Of a DNA stretch of 46,138 nt, positions 1 through 7,807 are shown in pieces; within the stretch, counting starts at the first letter, position 1; each line of letters begins with the position of its first letter. The notes beneath the pieces are model-generated. The model was not told the origin of the DNA. It was given only the letters and a program-made list of their open reading frames with translations, and searched no databases. The position numbers and the translations under genes are program-made. This DNA is from an uncultured Bacilli bacterium. GTDB taxonomy: Bacteria > Bacillota_I > Bacilli_A > RF39 > UBA660. The DNA lies in the NCBI GenBank assembly GCA_934096945.1, contig CAKOND010000011.1, positions 1 to 46,138 of the forward strand. The letters are read 5' to 3'.

Positions 1-2361
1 AGTAAAAATAATAGTAATTAAAGCTGAAAAAACATAACTTAAAAGAAACACTTCTCTATCAAACATTAAATAATCAGGTTCACAAGTAGAAATAATATAA
101 TGACATAAATAAGAGCCAGATGAAAGACCAATTAATATGCCAAGTATTGTCAATATAATAGTTTCTCTATTTATATATTTATCAACTTCTCTAACATAAA
201 AACCTAATACTTTAAGTGTTGCTATTTCCCTTTTTCTTTCACTAATATTTATATTAGACAAATTATATAAAACCACAAAAGCTAACATTGCTGCTGCAAT
301 AATTAAAATAGCCACTATAGAATCAATAGATGATAACATATCATTTAATACATCTTTTACATCACTATTATTAATAATAGAAACAGCATCCTTACTAGCA
401 ATATACTTCATATCAAAATCATTACTATCATCTGAAGTACTCTCATTTAAATCTATTAGAAAAGAATTTACTTTATAATTACCAAACAAACTATTATAAG
501 TATTCTTATTTACATACATATACTGATTAATATAATTTTTAACAATATAAGATACTTTTATAGTATAACTATTATTTTCATTATCAAGTAAAGTAATATC
601 ATCTCCGATAGATACATTTAAAAGTTTCGCAGTTTTTTCACTAATTACACAACTATCATCTAATATATCATCATAAATTTTATCTTCATTCTTATAATCA
701 ATTAAAGAAACAACCTCATTAAACCTATTAAAATCATTTGGTACTATCAAAGATACATCTTGTTTTATATCACCATTTAAAACACTAATACTTTGATAAT
801 TAACATCTACTGCTTTATTAACAATTTCTTCATTATTAATTTTATTAAGTAACTCTTCATAATCACCATTTTCATTTATAATCATCATTTTATCATATTT
901 AAATATTTTACTATATTGATAATCATTTATATTTTTAATAGAATCTTTTAAACCAAAACCTGCCAAAATAAGTGCTGTACATCCAGCAATTCCAAAAATA
1001 GTTGTTAAAACTCTAGATTTATATCTAAAAATATTTCTAATAGTTATTTTATCAGAAAATTTAAGTCTTTTCCAAATAAATGATATTTTTTCAAGTAATA
1101 TTTTTCTACCAGATTTAGGTACTTTAGGTCTCATTAAATTGGCAGGAACATCTTTTAAATTATAAATACATATAAAACATGCTGTACCACAAATACATAA
1201 TATACATATCCAAAAACCAATCATATTATATGCACTATTAATTGAATATATAAATATCGGTATATTAAATAATTTTCTATAAATATTCCAAATAACATAA
1301 GGAATTAAATAAGAACCAATAAAAACACCTAAAATACACCCAATAACAGTTGCTAAAAGTGAATAAATAACATATTTTAAAGTAATATAAAAATTATTAT
1401 AACCCAAAGACTTTAATGTACCATTTTCAGTTCTATCTTCTTCAATCATCCTCATCATTGAAATAAGGCTAACTAAAACAGCAATTCCAAAAAATATTAA
1501 AGGAAAAACATTTCCTAAATTCTTTATATTATCACTTGCATTAATTAATTCTTTATATGAATTATTATCTAACCTATCATATAGATACCAATGTGGTTTA
1601 ACAAGTTCATTTTCATTTATACTTATGCCATATAACTCATTATATTTTTCATCTTCTCTTTCTTTTTTTATAACATCAATCTTATTAATAGCATCATCAA
1701 TAACATTTTTATATTCTTTACTATTAGTTAACATATTTTTAGTATTATTTAAAGTTATATAAATAGCACTATAATAATCACTTTTTAATACATCTTCCAA
1801 AGTATAAGCATAATAATTAACTTTACCACTACCTAAATTAGTACTAGGTTTTTCAGAAGAAAAATACAAAGGACTTATAACAGTTCCTACTATTTTTTTA
1901 TTACTACCCAAAATATTAATAGAATCTCCAATATTTAAATTATTATCTAAAAGCATCTTTTTTTCAACAACAATTTCATTATTACCACTAGGTAAACTAC
2001 CATTTTCTAAAAAAATATTATTAATACTATTATTTAACCCCATTACTTTAACAACATATTGTTCATTATTTAACTCTAAATAAGTATCTGCTTCATATGA
2101 ACCTATTACTTTATCAAATCCATCTATTTTAGATAAACTATTTATATCTTTATCATCAAGTCCAAGATTAGAAACAACTTTTATATCATAAACATTATTA
2201 TCATCATAAAACTTATCTAAAGTTTTAAGTATATCTGGGCTACAAGCTTCAATCCCTGCATAAAAACCAATTCCAAGAAGGGCCATAGATAATAAAGATA
2301 AAAACCTTTTATAATTTTGCTTTATCTTCATAAATATATGTTTAAATAACATAGTTTTCAT
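1..2361 (-). CDS. ABC transporter permease, FtsX/MacB-like (3' part outside window)
   Basis: A single open frame of 787 codons runs from an ATG at 2361 to the left edge with no stop, so the C-terminus is missing. The visible protein has an N-terminal membrane segment (about residues 21-38), a large extracellular domain, a cluster of membrane helices containing MRMIEEDRTENGTLKSLGY, then a second extracellular domain and a second helix cluster with SERKREIATLKVLGF. The two E-x-A/G-T-L-K-x-L-G-F/Y motifs are the hallmark of duplicated FtsX (PF02687) domains. Known members form the membrane half of ABC systems that move lipids or peptides or work mechanically on the envelope; the substrate cannot be read here. 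The ATG starts 1 bp after the stop of the ATPase gene, so the two are almost certainly translated together and form one transporter. Confidence 0.9.
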   Translation of the reverse strand, partial: MKTMLFKHIFMKIKQNYKRFLSLLSMALLGIGFYAGIEACSPDILKTLDKFYDDNNVYDIKVVSNLGLDDKDINSLSKIDGFDKVIGSYEADTYLELNNEQYVVKVMGLNNSINNIFLENGSLPSGNNEIVVEKKMLLDNNLNIGDSINILGSNKKIVGTVISPLYFSSEKPSTNLGSGKVNYYAYTLEDVLKSDYYSAIYITLNNTKNMLTNSKEYKNVIDDAINKIDVIKKEREDEKYNELYGISINENELVKPHWYLYDRLDNNSYKELINASDNIKNLGNVFPLIFFGIAVLVSLISMMRMIEEDRTENGTLKSLGYNNFYITLKYVIYSLLATVIGCILGVFIGSYLIPYVIWNIYRKLFNIPIFIYSINSAYNMIGFWICILCICGTACFICIYNLKDVPANLMRPKVPKSGRKILLEKISFIWKRLKFSDKITIRNIFRYKSRVLTTIFGIAGCTALILAGFGLKDSIKNINDYQYSKIFKYDKMMIINENGDYEELLNKINNEEIVNKAVDVNYQSISVLNGDIKQDVSLIVPNDFNRFNEVVSLIDYKNEDKIYDDILDDSCVISEKTAKLLNVSIGDDITLLDNENNSYTIKVSYIVKNYINQYMYVNKNTYNSLFGNYKVNSFLIDLNESTSDDSNDFDMKYIASKDAVSIINNSDVKDVLNDMLSSIDSIVAILIIAAAMLAFVVLYNLSNINISERKREIATLKVLGFYVREVDKYINRETIILTILGILIGLSSGSYLCHYIISTCEPDYLMFDREVFLLSYVFSALITIIFT

Positions 2362-2362
2362 T

Positions 2363-3064
2363 TTACCACTCAATATCCTTTATATCCATAGGTTTTTCAT
2401 TAATAATGATATCACTAACAGAACCATTTTTAAACTTTATAACTTTATCAGCCATTGGACTAATCGCAGAGTTATGTGTAATAATTACAACCGTCATATG
2501 TTCTAATCTACATGTATCTTGAAGCAATTTAAGTATTTGTTTACCGGTTTTATAATCTAAGGCCCCAGTAGGTTCATCACATAACAAAAGCTTAGGATTT
2601 TTACAAATAGCTCTAGCAATTGCAACCCTTTGTTGTTCTCCCCCACTAAGTTGAGCTGGAAAATTGTTCATTCTATCTCCAAGTCCAACTTTATTTAATA
2701 TTTCCTCTGGTTTTAAAGAATTTTTACAAAGCTGAGTGGCAAGTTCTACATTTTCAATAACAGTTAAATTTTGTATTAAATTATAAAATTGAAAAACAAA
2801 ACCAATATCATTTCTTCGATACTTTATTAAATTCTTACCAGTTAATTTGTTAACACATTTGCCATCAACATAAACATTTCCACTTGTTAAAGTATCCATA
2901 CCTCCCAAAATATTTAAACAAGTTGTTTTACCAGCCCCAGAAGGACCTAAAATACAAACAAGTTCTCCTTGTTCAATTTCAAAAGAAGTATTAGATAAAG
3001 CTTTTATTTCAACTTCACCCATTTTATATACTTTATTTACATTCTTAAACTCTATATAAGCCAT
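2363..3064 (-). CDS. ABC transporter ATP-binding protein, LolD/MacB type
   Basis: Complete 233-residue ABC ATPase. Walker A is GPSGAGKT (40-47), the Q-loop glutamine is Q92 in FVFQFYNL, the signature is LSGGEQQ (139-145), Walker B is LLLCDEP (159-165), the D-loop GALD follows and the H-loop histidine is H197. Length and motifs match the family that energises FtsX-like permeases (LolD, MacB, BceA). It lies in a minus-strand operon between the YjdF-like membrane protein (14 bp upstream) and the FtsX-type permease (1 bp downstream), its obvious partner. No histidine kinase or response regulator of the BceRS type is nearby, which argues against a classic bacitracin-type detoxification module. Confidence 0.96.
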   Translation of the reverse strand: MAYIEFKNVNKVYKMGEVEIKALSNTSFEIEQGELVCILGPSGAGKTTCLNILGGMDTLTSGNVYVDGKCVNKLTGKNLIKYRRNDIGFVFQFYNLIQNLTVIENVELATQLCKNSLKPEEILNKVGLGDRMNNFPAQLSGGEQQRVAIARAICKNPKLLLCDEPTGALDYKTGKQILKLLQDTCRLEHMTVVIITHNSAISPMADKVIKFKNGSVSDIIINEKPMDIKDIEW

Positions 3065-3078
3065 AATAACCCTCCATA

Positions 3079-3921
3079 TTACTTATTTAAACTATTTTTA
3101 ACAGATTCAGCCATTTTTCTTTTTTCTTTCGTAGGAACAAACTTTTTAACAACAGAACTTTTTCTATTATTCTTAAGTCCTATATAAGCAAAAATACTAA
3201 AACAAACAGCTCCGATAAAATTAACAAATAAATCCTTCATCGTATCATTTAAACCAATATCTAAATAACCATCATTAACAGTATAAAGTAAATTACCATC
3301 AGTATCATATATTAAAGTTTTACCAATATTATCTAAAATAACAGGTTTATTTTCACCACTAGGATTCATTGCAACCGAAGATACACTTGTAATAATAGTA
3401 TCTTTTTGCATATCAAACTTTAAAAATTTATCTCCACCATATTCAAAAAACTCCCATAAAGTACCAATAGTCATTGAAAAACTAAAAGCAACTAAACACA
3501 GATAAAATGGGGATAAATTAATATCTTTACTATTTTTATTAAGTAAATCCACTAATGAAAAGCCAACCGCCGTGGCTAAAAAACCATTAATAGTGTGCAA
3601 ACAAGTATCCCAATGAGGAATTATACCATAAAAATTATTTATTTCTCCAAGTATTTCTGAAGAAAAAATAAACAAATAAATACTAATCTCTAAACCATCA
3701 GGTAATGTTATTTCATATTTATTTTGAATAAATAATGGAGCAAATAATAAGATAAGTGATAATAAACAGAGTAAAGCATTATTTAAATTTCCTCTTAGTA
3801 TTTGTAAGATCATACATAATATAACCAAAAATCTTAATATTAAATATATAGCTAAAGAACTTCTTTTAGTTTCTTTATAAGCCATTTTTATTAATTTTTG
3901 TACATTTAGTCTTTTCTTCAT
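3079..3921 (-). CDS. YjdF/DUF2238-like integral membrane protein
   Basis: A 280-residue protein with several hydrophobic helices in the N-terminal two thirds and one near the C-terminus (about 233-250). The core HWDTCLHTINGF, followed by GTLWEFFEYGGDKF and then GYLDIGLNDTMKDL, follows the D-x-x-x-H, WE-x-x-E and D-x-x-x-N-D-x-x-x-D arrangement seen in the DUF2238/YjdF family. These buried acidic and histidine residues suggest a metal site or enzyme active site, but no function is established. A stretch of about 50 residues between WEFFEY and the last motif looks like an extracytoplasmic insertion. It is gene 2 of the ABC operon (15 bp after the truncated ectodomain gene, 14 bp before the ATPase), so it may be an accessory subunit of the transporter; that is inference. 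Confidence 0.75.
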   Translation of the reverse strand: MKKRLNVQKLIKMAYKETKRSSLAIYLILRFLVILCMILQILRGNLNNALLCLLSLILLFAPLFIQNKYEITLPDGLEISIYLFIFSSEILGEINNFYGIIPHWDTCLHTINGFLATAVGFSLVDLLNKNSKDINLSPFYLCLVAFSFSMTIGTLWEFFEYGGDKFLKFDMQKDTIITSVSSVAMNPSGENKPVILDNIGKTLIYDTDGNLLYTVNDGYLDIGLNDTMKDLFVNFIGAVCFSIFAYIGLKNNRKSSVVKKFVPTKEKRKMAESVKNSLNK

Positions 3922-3936
3922 AATAATACTTTCCTT

Positions 3937-4371
3937 TTATTTAGCACATATACTTTGTGTTTCAAGTGGTACTTTATAAGTAGCTATATTTTTACTACTA
4001 TCAGTGGCATTTATAAGCAAATATAAACTATTATGTTCATCACATGTCTTTTTATATCCATCAACTTTAAAAGTTACATTTTCTAAAAACTTTTCTAATT
4101 TAATTTTCTTACCATCACTATATTCATAAGAACTAATTCTTTTTTCTATATCTCCATGTGCCTCATATAACGTACATTCTATTTTTTCATATTCTTTAGT
4201 ATCATCTCCGCCACAATACTTAATATTGGTAATATAAATAGCACTTTTCTTATCATTATAAGCAATACTACCAGAAATATTAAAAGCATCACAAGTACTA
4301 GATATTGTTTTAAAACTAAAATCATCAGCACCTATAATTATGTATTTCTTATTATTTTTTTTATTTTTCAT
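3937..4371 (-). CDS. Truncated paralogue of the XRE membrane sensor (ectodomain only)
   Basis: A 144-residue protein nearly identical, from DFSFKTISSTCDAF onward, to the C-terminal domain of the XRE/membrane protein encoded at 9650-10333. It has lost both the helix-turn-helix and the transmembrane helix: the parent reads KKNNKKYIII, then a TM helix, then DFSF, while this copy reads KKNNKKYIIIGADDFSF. The ATG at 4371 is preferred over codons further upstream because AGGTG lies 6 bases before it and an extended -10 promoter (4391-4399) predicts a transcript starting near 4384. Five cysteines are present, four of them in the part shared with the parent. It is the first gene of the ABC operon. 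Without a membrane anchor or signal peptide it is predicted to be cytosolic. It could be a decayed copy or a domain captured as a soluble ligand-binding partner; the intact frame and promoter favour expression. Confidence 0.7.
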   Translation of the reverse strand: MKNKKNNKKYIIIGADDFSFKTISSTCDAFNISGSIAYNDKKSAIYITNIKYCGGDDTKEYEKIECTLYEAHGDIEKRISSYEYSDGKKIKLEKFLENVTFKVDGYKKTCDEHNSLYLLINATDSSKNIATYKVPLETQSICAK

Positions 4372-4390
4372 AACGCACCTCACTATAAGA

Positions 4391-4399
4391 ATTATATCA
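4391..4399 (-). promoter_or_regulatory. Extended -10 promoter of the ABC operon
   Basis: Read on the minus strand this is TGATATAAT, a perfect extended -10. No good -35 is visible 17 bp upstream. The expected start is near 4384, giving a leader of about 12 bases with AGGTG before ATG 4371. Confidence 0.65.
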
Positions 4400-4457
4400 T
4401 ATGTAATAAAGATTTTGTATAATTTCATTTTAAAAAAACAAATGATACAATTAATTT

Positions 4458-4608
4458 ATCAGAGAGATTTAATCAAATCTTATAGTCTTAATTTCGTAAA
4501 CGTGCATATTTAAGGCTCCATATTGATAGGAAACTCAGAAAGTTTACTTCTGAGAGTAATAAACGCTAACTAGAAATAGTTAGTTTTTTTGTTATGTAAA
4601 GGAGCCTT
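4458..4608 (+). promoter_or_regulatory. Structured leader: attenuator-like terminator plus Shine-Dalgarno pairing
   Basis: Plus-strand RNA predicted to start near 4458 after TGATACAAT (4443-4451, extended -10). Stems by eye: AGATTT/AAATCT at 4464-4479; CTCAGAA (4534-4540) with TTCTGAG (4548-4554); CTAACTA-GAAA-TAGTTAG followed by seven Ts (4566-4590), an intrinsic terminator. In addition AAGGCTCC (4512-4519) is perfectly complementary to GGAGCCTT (4601-4608), which overlaps the ribosome binding site AAAGGAG of the decayed gene that follows. A leader that can both terminate and hide a ribosome binding site resembles a riboswitch, but it matches no riboswitch class I recognise. Confidence 0.45.
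4566..4590 (+). terminator. Rho-independent terminator inside the leader
   Basis: Seven-base-pair stem CTAACTA/TAGTTAG closed by a GAAA tetraloop and followed directly by TTTTTTT. Confidence 0.75.
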
Positions 4609-4611
4609 TTT

Positions 4612-5055
4612 ATATTAAATATAGAAACAAAAGAATTAATAATAAGTGATAAATTAAAAAGAAAAAAAATTGAAATGATTGGTAGATTTACTAATACTAC
4701 TCCAATTATAAATAATGGTTCAATTAAAAATATAACAAGTACGAATGTTGCTTATAATGGTTTTAGAACTAGAATTGAAATAGAAAATTATGTTAATAAA
4801 TTAAAAGAAATGTATGATGTTAATTATTATGAAGTTATACCAAATAAAGACTTTACTAATTTATCATTCACACCTAAAAACGATATAGAAAAAATAATAA
4901 GAATAATACCTATAAAAGATAATGATAAATTTAAAAGTAACAAATAAAAACTCGGAATAATCACTATTAATTTATCCAATATAAAAGGTATTAATGGTAA
5001 AGCACTGTATAAAAATATTTTTAAAACAGGTACATTTTCTCAACCAATTCCATAG
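4612..5055 (+). pseudogene. Decayed gene of unknown function behind the structured leader
   Basis: One reading frame is open from about 4600 to 4944, is interrupted by TAA at 4945-4947, and continues in the same frame to TAG at 5053-5055 with protein-like sequence (NLSNIKGINGKALYKNIF). A strong ribosome binding site AAAGGAG (4598-4604) is followed 7 bases later by ATA at 4612 where a start codon would be expected, so the start may have mutated from ATG. The first ATG in frame is at 4675, which gives only 90 residues and has no ribosome binding site. The product is charged, about 148 codons in all, with no domain I recognise. Shorter functional use of 4675-4947 cannot be excluded. Confidence 0.45.
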
Positions 5056-5080
5056 TATTTTATAATAACAACATACAATA

Positions 5081-5120
5081 AAAAAATCCGTTATTCATAA
5101 ATTATAATTTCGGATTTTTT
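5081..5120 (-). terminator. Terminator downstream of the NUDIX unit
   Basis: AAAAAATCCG (5081-5090) pairs with CGGATTTTTT (5111-5120) around a 20-base AT-rich loop. It ends in a T-run on either strand, so it can end the minus-strand NUDIX transcript and any plus-strand transcript from 4.6 kb. Confidence 0.7.
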
Positions 5121-5148
5121 CTATTAAATTATCTTATCTTTTTATACC

Positions 5149-5229
5149 TTAAAGAATACATTGACCTGGAAATTCTTGACACCAATCTACAAATATAACT
5201 TCCCAATTATAACTTTTATATAAAATCAT
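5149..5229 (-). CDS. Possible 26-residue peptide coupled to the NUDIX gene
   Basis: An ORF of 26 codons starts 1 bp after the NUDIX stop and has a strong ribosome binding site, GGTGGAG, 7 bases before its ATG and lying inside the end of the NUDIX gene. The peptide is rich in aromatic residues (two Trp, three Tyr) and carries two Cys near its C-terminus (VDWCQEFPGQCIL end). It is followed by a terminator. The ribosome binding site argues for translation; the length means it could equally be the leftover N-terminus of a deleted gene. No family is recognised. Confidence 0.35.
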   Translation of the reverse strand: MILYKSYNWEVIFVDWCQEFPGQCIL

Positions 5230-5230
5230 A

Positions 5231-5695
5231 TTATTTCTCCACCTTTTCAATAATATGTTCTAATTTTTCTGATTTGATTAATTTGATAGTTGATTCTGGA
5301 TATACTTTATAACTATTTAATTGTTCTATATCAACCCAATAAAAATATTGATTATTATTATCTTTACAAACAAATCTATCAGTATTAATAATACCTTTAT
5401 AAATACCTTTATAGCAAAAATTATATTGCATTATTTTTACATTTTCTTTTATTACAAAGTTTTCTTGTATAGAGCAAAGAGTAAAATCAATATCATATCC
5501 TACTTCTTCCATTACTTCTCGTTTAATAGCAGTTAGACTATCCTCATACAATTCAATTCTTCCACCTGGTAATAAAAAATAATCTCTACCATCTTCAACC
5601 TTAAATAATAAAATTTTATCCTTTTTTTCATTTAAAATAATAGCTGATGCTCTAGCATTAAATCTATAATCATCTTTTACAAAATCTACATTCAT
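5231..5695 (-). CDS. NUDIX hydrolase
   Basis: 154 residues, the usual length of a single-domain NUDIX enzyme. The NUDIX box G-x5-E-x7-R-E-U-x-E-E-x-G-U is complete, from G45 (GGRIELYE) to REVMEEVGY ending at residue 67; the glutamates of REVMEE bind Mg2+. Such enzymes cleave X-linked nucleoside diphosphates; the substrate cannot be deduced. The start at 5695 has GGAGG 12 bases upstream, a rather long spacing, and no nearer start is available. The gene stands alone with its own extended -10 promoter (5760-5768); a 26-codon ORF and a terminator follow. Confidence 0.93.
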   Translation of the reverse strand: MNVDFVKDDYRFNARASAIILNEKKDKILLFKVEDGRDYFLLPGGRIELYEDSLTAIKREVMEEVGYDIDFTLCSIQENFVIKENVKIMQYNFCYKGIYKGIINTDRFVCKDNNNQYFYWVDIEQLNSYKVYPESTIKLIKSEKLEHIIEKVEK

Positions 5696-5759
5696 TTAAT
5701 ATTTCTTCCTCCTATTATATTCACTATTAATATAGATATACTACTTTTATCTATATACA

Positions 5760-5768
5760 ATTATACCA
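5760..5768 (-). promoter_or_regulatory. Extended -10 promoter of the NUDIX gene
   Basis: Minus-strand TGGTATAAT about 65 bp before the NUDIX start. The -35 region is poor. The stretch 5770-5950 beyond it shows only AT-rich DNA with a TTTTGCA/TGCAAAA palindrome at 5931-5946 and no convincing ORF. Confidence 0.5.
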
Positions 5769-5953
5769 TAATTTCAACTAATTTTATAATAAACTTAAAA
5801 CATCCAAGATTCATCCAACATTTCCTAATATATATCCAACAGTTGGAAGTGAAATAGAACCTTGCAAACCCTTTAATTAAAAGAAATAAATCAAAAGTAT
5901 GGTAGAGTTCTTCCATATTTTTAACTTAATTTTGCAAGTGCAAAATAAGAAAT

Positions 5954-6013
5954 GATAGCACTATAATTCCTTTATTTATAAAATGTAAATTAGTGTAGTG
6001 CTATCAATTTTTT
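5954..6013 (+). terminator. Hairpin with T-run, probable terminator
   Basis: GATAGCACTA (5954-5963) is perfectly complementary to TAGTGCTATC (5996-6005), loop 32 bases, followed by AATTTTTTT. It would stop plus-strand transcription from the empty region to its left, or protect the following small-RNA promoter from read-through. Confidence 0.5.
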
Positions 6014-6064
6014 TATCCTGCTTAATAATTATCATCACTTTTTTGTTAAAATTTAGTATTTTCA

Positions 6065-6073
6065 TGGTATACT
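6065..6073 (+). promoter_or_regulatory. Extended -10 promoter of a candidate small RNA
   Basis: TGGTATACT with a weak TTAAAA-like -35 about 16 bp upstream; predicted start near 6080. Confidence 0.5.
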
Positions 6074-6079
6074 TATATC

Positions 6080-6185
6080 AGTTAGTAATTTATTACTACC
6101 TATTATACAGAAAAATAAAGGTTGTCCGACTTCAACCTTTATGGTTCCAGATTGAATTTAATCCCTTTATTTAAGGGATTTTTTA
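6080..6185 (+). ncRNA. Candidate structured small RNA, about 105 nt
   Basis: Between the promoter at 6065-6073 and a strong terminator lie three successive perfect hairpins: TAGTAAT/ATTACTA (6083-6098), AAAGGTTG/CAACCTTT (6117-6140) with the exposed loop TCCGACTT, and AATCCCTT/AAGGGATT (6160-6180) followed by six Ts. There is no ORF with a ribosome binding site inside. Promoter, structure and terminator in 120 bp of otherwise empty DNA suggest a free-standing small RNA or an orphan leader whose gene is the decayed frame at 6254-6617. It matches no RNA family I recognise. Confidence 0.5.
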
Positions 6186-6253
6186 ATACACTCTTTGTTT
6201 TAGGTACTAAAATTATAATTTATAAAAATAATTATGAATTATAAATATTATAG

Positions 6254-6617
6254 AACCAGAACGAAAAAACAAAAAAAATACGGATATTGTACAAAGCAGA
6301 AAAAGAAGTATCTCTAAAAAGAATTAATAGTAAATGTAATTGGGTTAAAGCCCTCGATTTAAAGGATTACAAAGAGAAAAACCAGAAAATATACCTTATC
6401 ATTTTTATTTCTATTCCCAGTTGATGGTAAAACAGAGATTATCCGACTAAATAGAGATGGAAGCATAAAACCTATGGATACTGAATATCCATTAATCTAT
6501 TTAATAAAGAAAAAAAATAGAAAATCCATGGCAAGACAAAAAGAGCTTATTCTAATTGAAGAAGAAATGATTGAAATAATTTATTCTGAATACAAAGGAA
6601 AAAGTCTAGAAAATTAA
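6254..6617 (+). pseudogene. Frameshifted remnant of an unknown protein
   Basis: Two adjacent plus-strand frames read as one protein broken by a frameshift near 6405-6420. The first (6254-6422) gives charged, protein-like sequence ending in KNQKIYLIIFIS. The second, open from 6363 to a stop at 6615-6617, continues with VDGKTEIIRLNRDGSIKP and ends KGKSLEN. Neither half has an ATG with a ribosome binding site. The second half looks like the C-terminal 65 residues or so of a small soluble protein. Family not recognised. Confidence 0.4.
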
Positions 6618-6629
6618 TCTAGACTTTTT
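6600..6629. terminator. Bidirectional terminator
   Basis: AAAAGTCTAGA (6600-6610) pairs with TCTAGACTTTT (6618-6628), followed by a T. It ends the minus-strand zinc-ribbon/PrsW operon and overlaps the stop of the plus-strand remnant. Confidence 0.8.
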
Positions 6630-6630
6630 A

Positions 6631-7806
6631 TTATGCTTCTTTTGTTTTCTTCTTATTATTTTTAAGTTCTAATCCTTTAGCATCATCAACTTGTTTTAAA
6701 CCTAAATTTATAAAGTATATAATTACTAACCATGCTGCTACAGTTAAAGTTATTTGAAGTAAATAATATGGAGTATTAATTGGCATATCCCATACACCAT
6801 GAAGTACAATTGGAATCAAACAAATAAGTAAAAATCTTTTATCATTTAAATGTTTCTTATCAAGTTTTTCAAAACCTTTAACATACATAAGACCTGCACC
6901 TTCAATTGCAGCCCATGCAACATGACCACCCGGAGCTAAAAATCCACGAAATTTTATAACTTCTAACATCGTTTGAAGACCATTATTTAAACCAAATCTT
7001 AAAATATAGCCAGCTGTTTCAAATGCCGCAAAACCAGCACCAACCGCAGCACCAATTAAAAGTCCATCTAAAATATAATTACTCTTTTTACTTTTAAATA
7101 AGAATGCTGCCACAATTGCTGCCTTAGCAACTTCTTCAATTAAACCAACCATCAAAGCTCCAAAATATGTACTAATATCAGTATTAAAATCAAGTGAGAA
7201 GAATAAGATTGCTAAAATTAAACTTAATCCACCACCCCATACAAAGTACTTCATTACTTTATAAAATGGAATATTTCTAAACACATTAATTTCAAAGAAA
7301 AATATAAGTATTGTTACTGGAACAGCGAAAGCTGCTAGCATAATCATTGCTGGTAAAAAGTTAGAATTACCATAAGTTACAAAACCAATTCTAACTGGAA
7401 TATAAGCTATTAAAAAGAATATTAATATTTTAAAATATACCCATGCCGTAGCTTTAGTTGGGTCAATATCTTTTAACTCAGGTGTAGTGTTCTTACCCCC
7501 ACAAATAAATACTTCATCAAGTTCATCTTCTGTATGTTTTTTAAAAGTATTTTTAAATAAATCTTTAAAAGTAACATAGCTTTTGCTTTTAGCACCAGTT
7601 ATTTTATCTAAATTATCATTTATAATATTTTGAGCACTTTTTTTTGCAAGTGGATATCCACATTCACCACAAGTAGTATCGTTAGAATTTACCACTGCAC
7701 CACACTCTGGACAAGTTATAGTATCATTTTTATATCCGCAGTGAGGACATTCCTTAACAGTACTTGATATTTCTTTTTTACATTCTTTACATTTTATTAA
7801 AGCCAT
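6631..7806 (-). CDS. PrsW-family intramembrane metalloprotease with two zinc ribbons
   Basis: 391 residues. The N-terminus carries two zinc ribbons: C6/C9 with C20/C23, and C32/C35 with C46/C49. A linker is followed by about eight membrane helices from residue 125. The PrsW (M82) signature residues are present: EEVAK (224-228), E263 in FAAFETAGY, H295 in PGGHVAW and HGVWD (336-340). Known PrsW of Bacillus cleaves the anti-sigma factor RsiW within or next to the membrane; no RsiW/SigW pair is seen here. Its start lies 1 bp after the stop of another MALIKC zinc-ribbon protein, with GGGAGG 10 bases upstream, so the two are co-translated. The cytosolic ribbons may gate access to the protease or bind a partner (inference). 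Confidence 0.93.
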   Translation of the reverse strand: MALIKCKECKKEISSTVKECPHCGYKNDTITCPECGAVVNSNDTTCGECGYPLAKKSAQNIINDNLDKITGAKSKSYVTFKDLFKNTFKKHTEDELDEVFICGGKNTTPELKDIDPTKATAWVYFKILIFFLIAYIPVRIGFVTYGNSNFLPAMIMLAAFAVPVTILIFFFEINVFRNIPFYKVMKYFVWGGGLSLILAILFFSLDFNTDISTYFGALMVGLIEEVAKAAIVAAFLFKSKKSNYILDGLLIGAAVGAGFAAFETAGYILRFGLNNGLQTMLEVIKFRGFLAPGGHVAWAAIEGAGLMYVKGFEKLDKKHLNDKRFLLICLIPIVLHGVWDMPINTPYYLLQITLTVAAWLVIIYFINLGLKQVDDAKGLELKNNKKKTKEA

Positions 7807-7807
7807 T

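Noticed and set aside
2363..3064. BceAB-type bacitracin resistance transporter
   Set aside because: No adjacent BceRS-type two-component genes, and the permease has two large outer domains with duplicated FtsX motifs.
4458..4608. T-box, SAM, TPP, lysine or yybP-ykoY riboswitch
   Set aside because: None of the conserved boxes of these classes was found; left as an unassigned structured leader.
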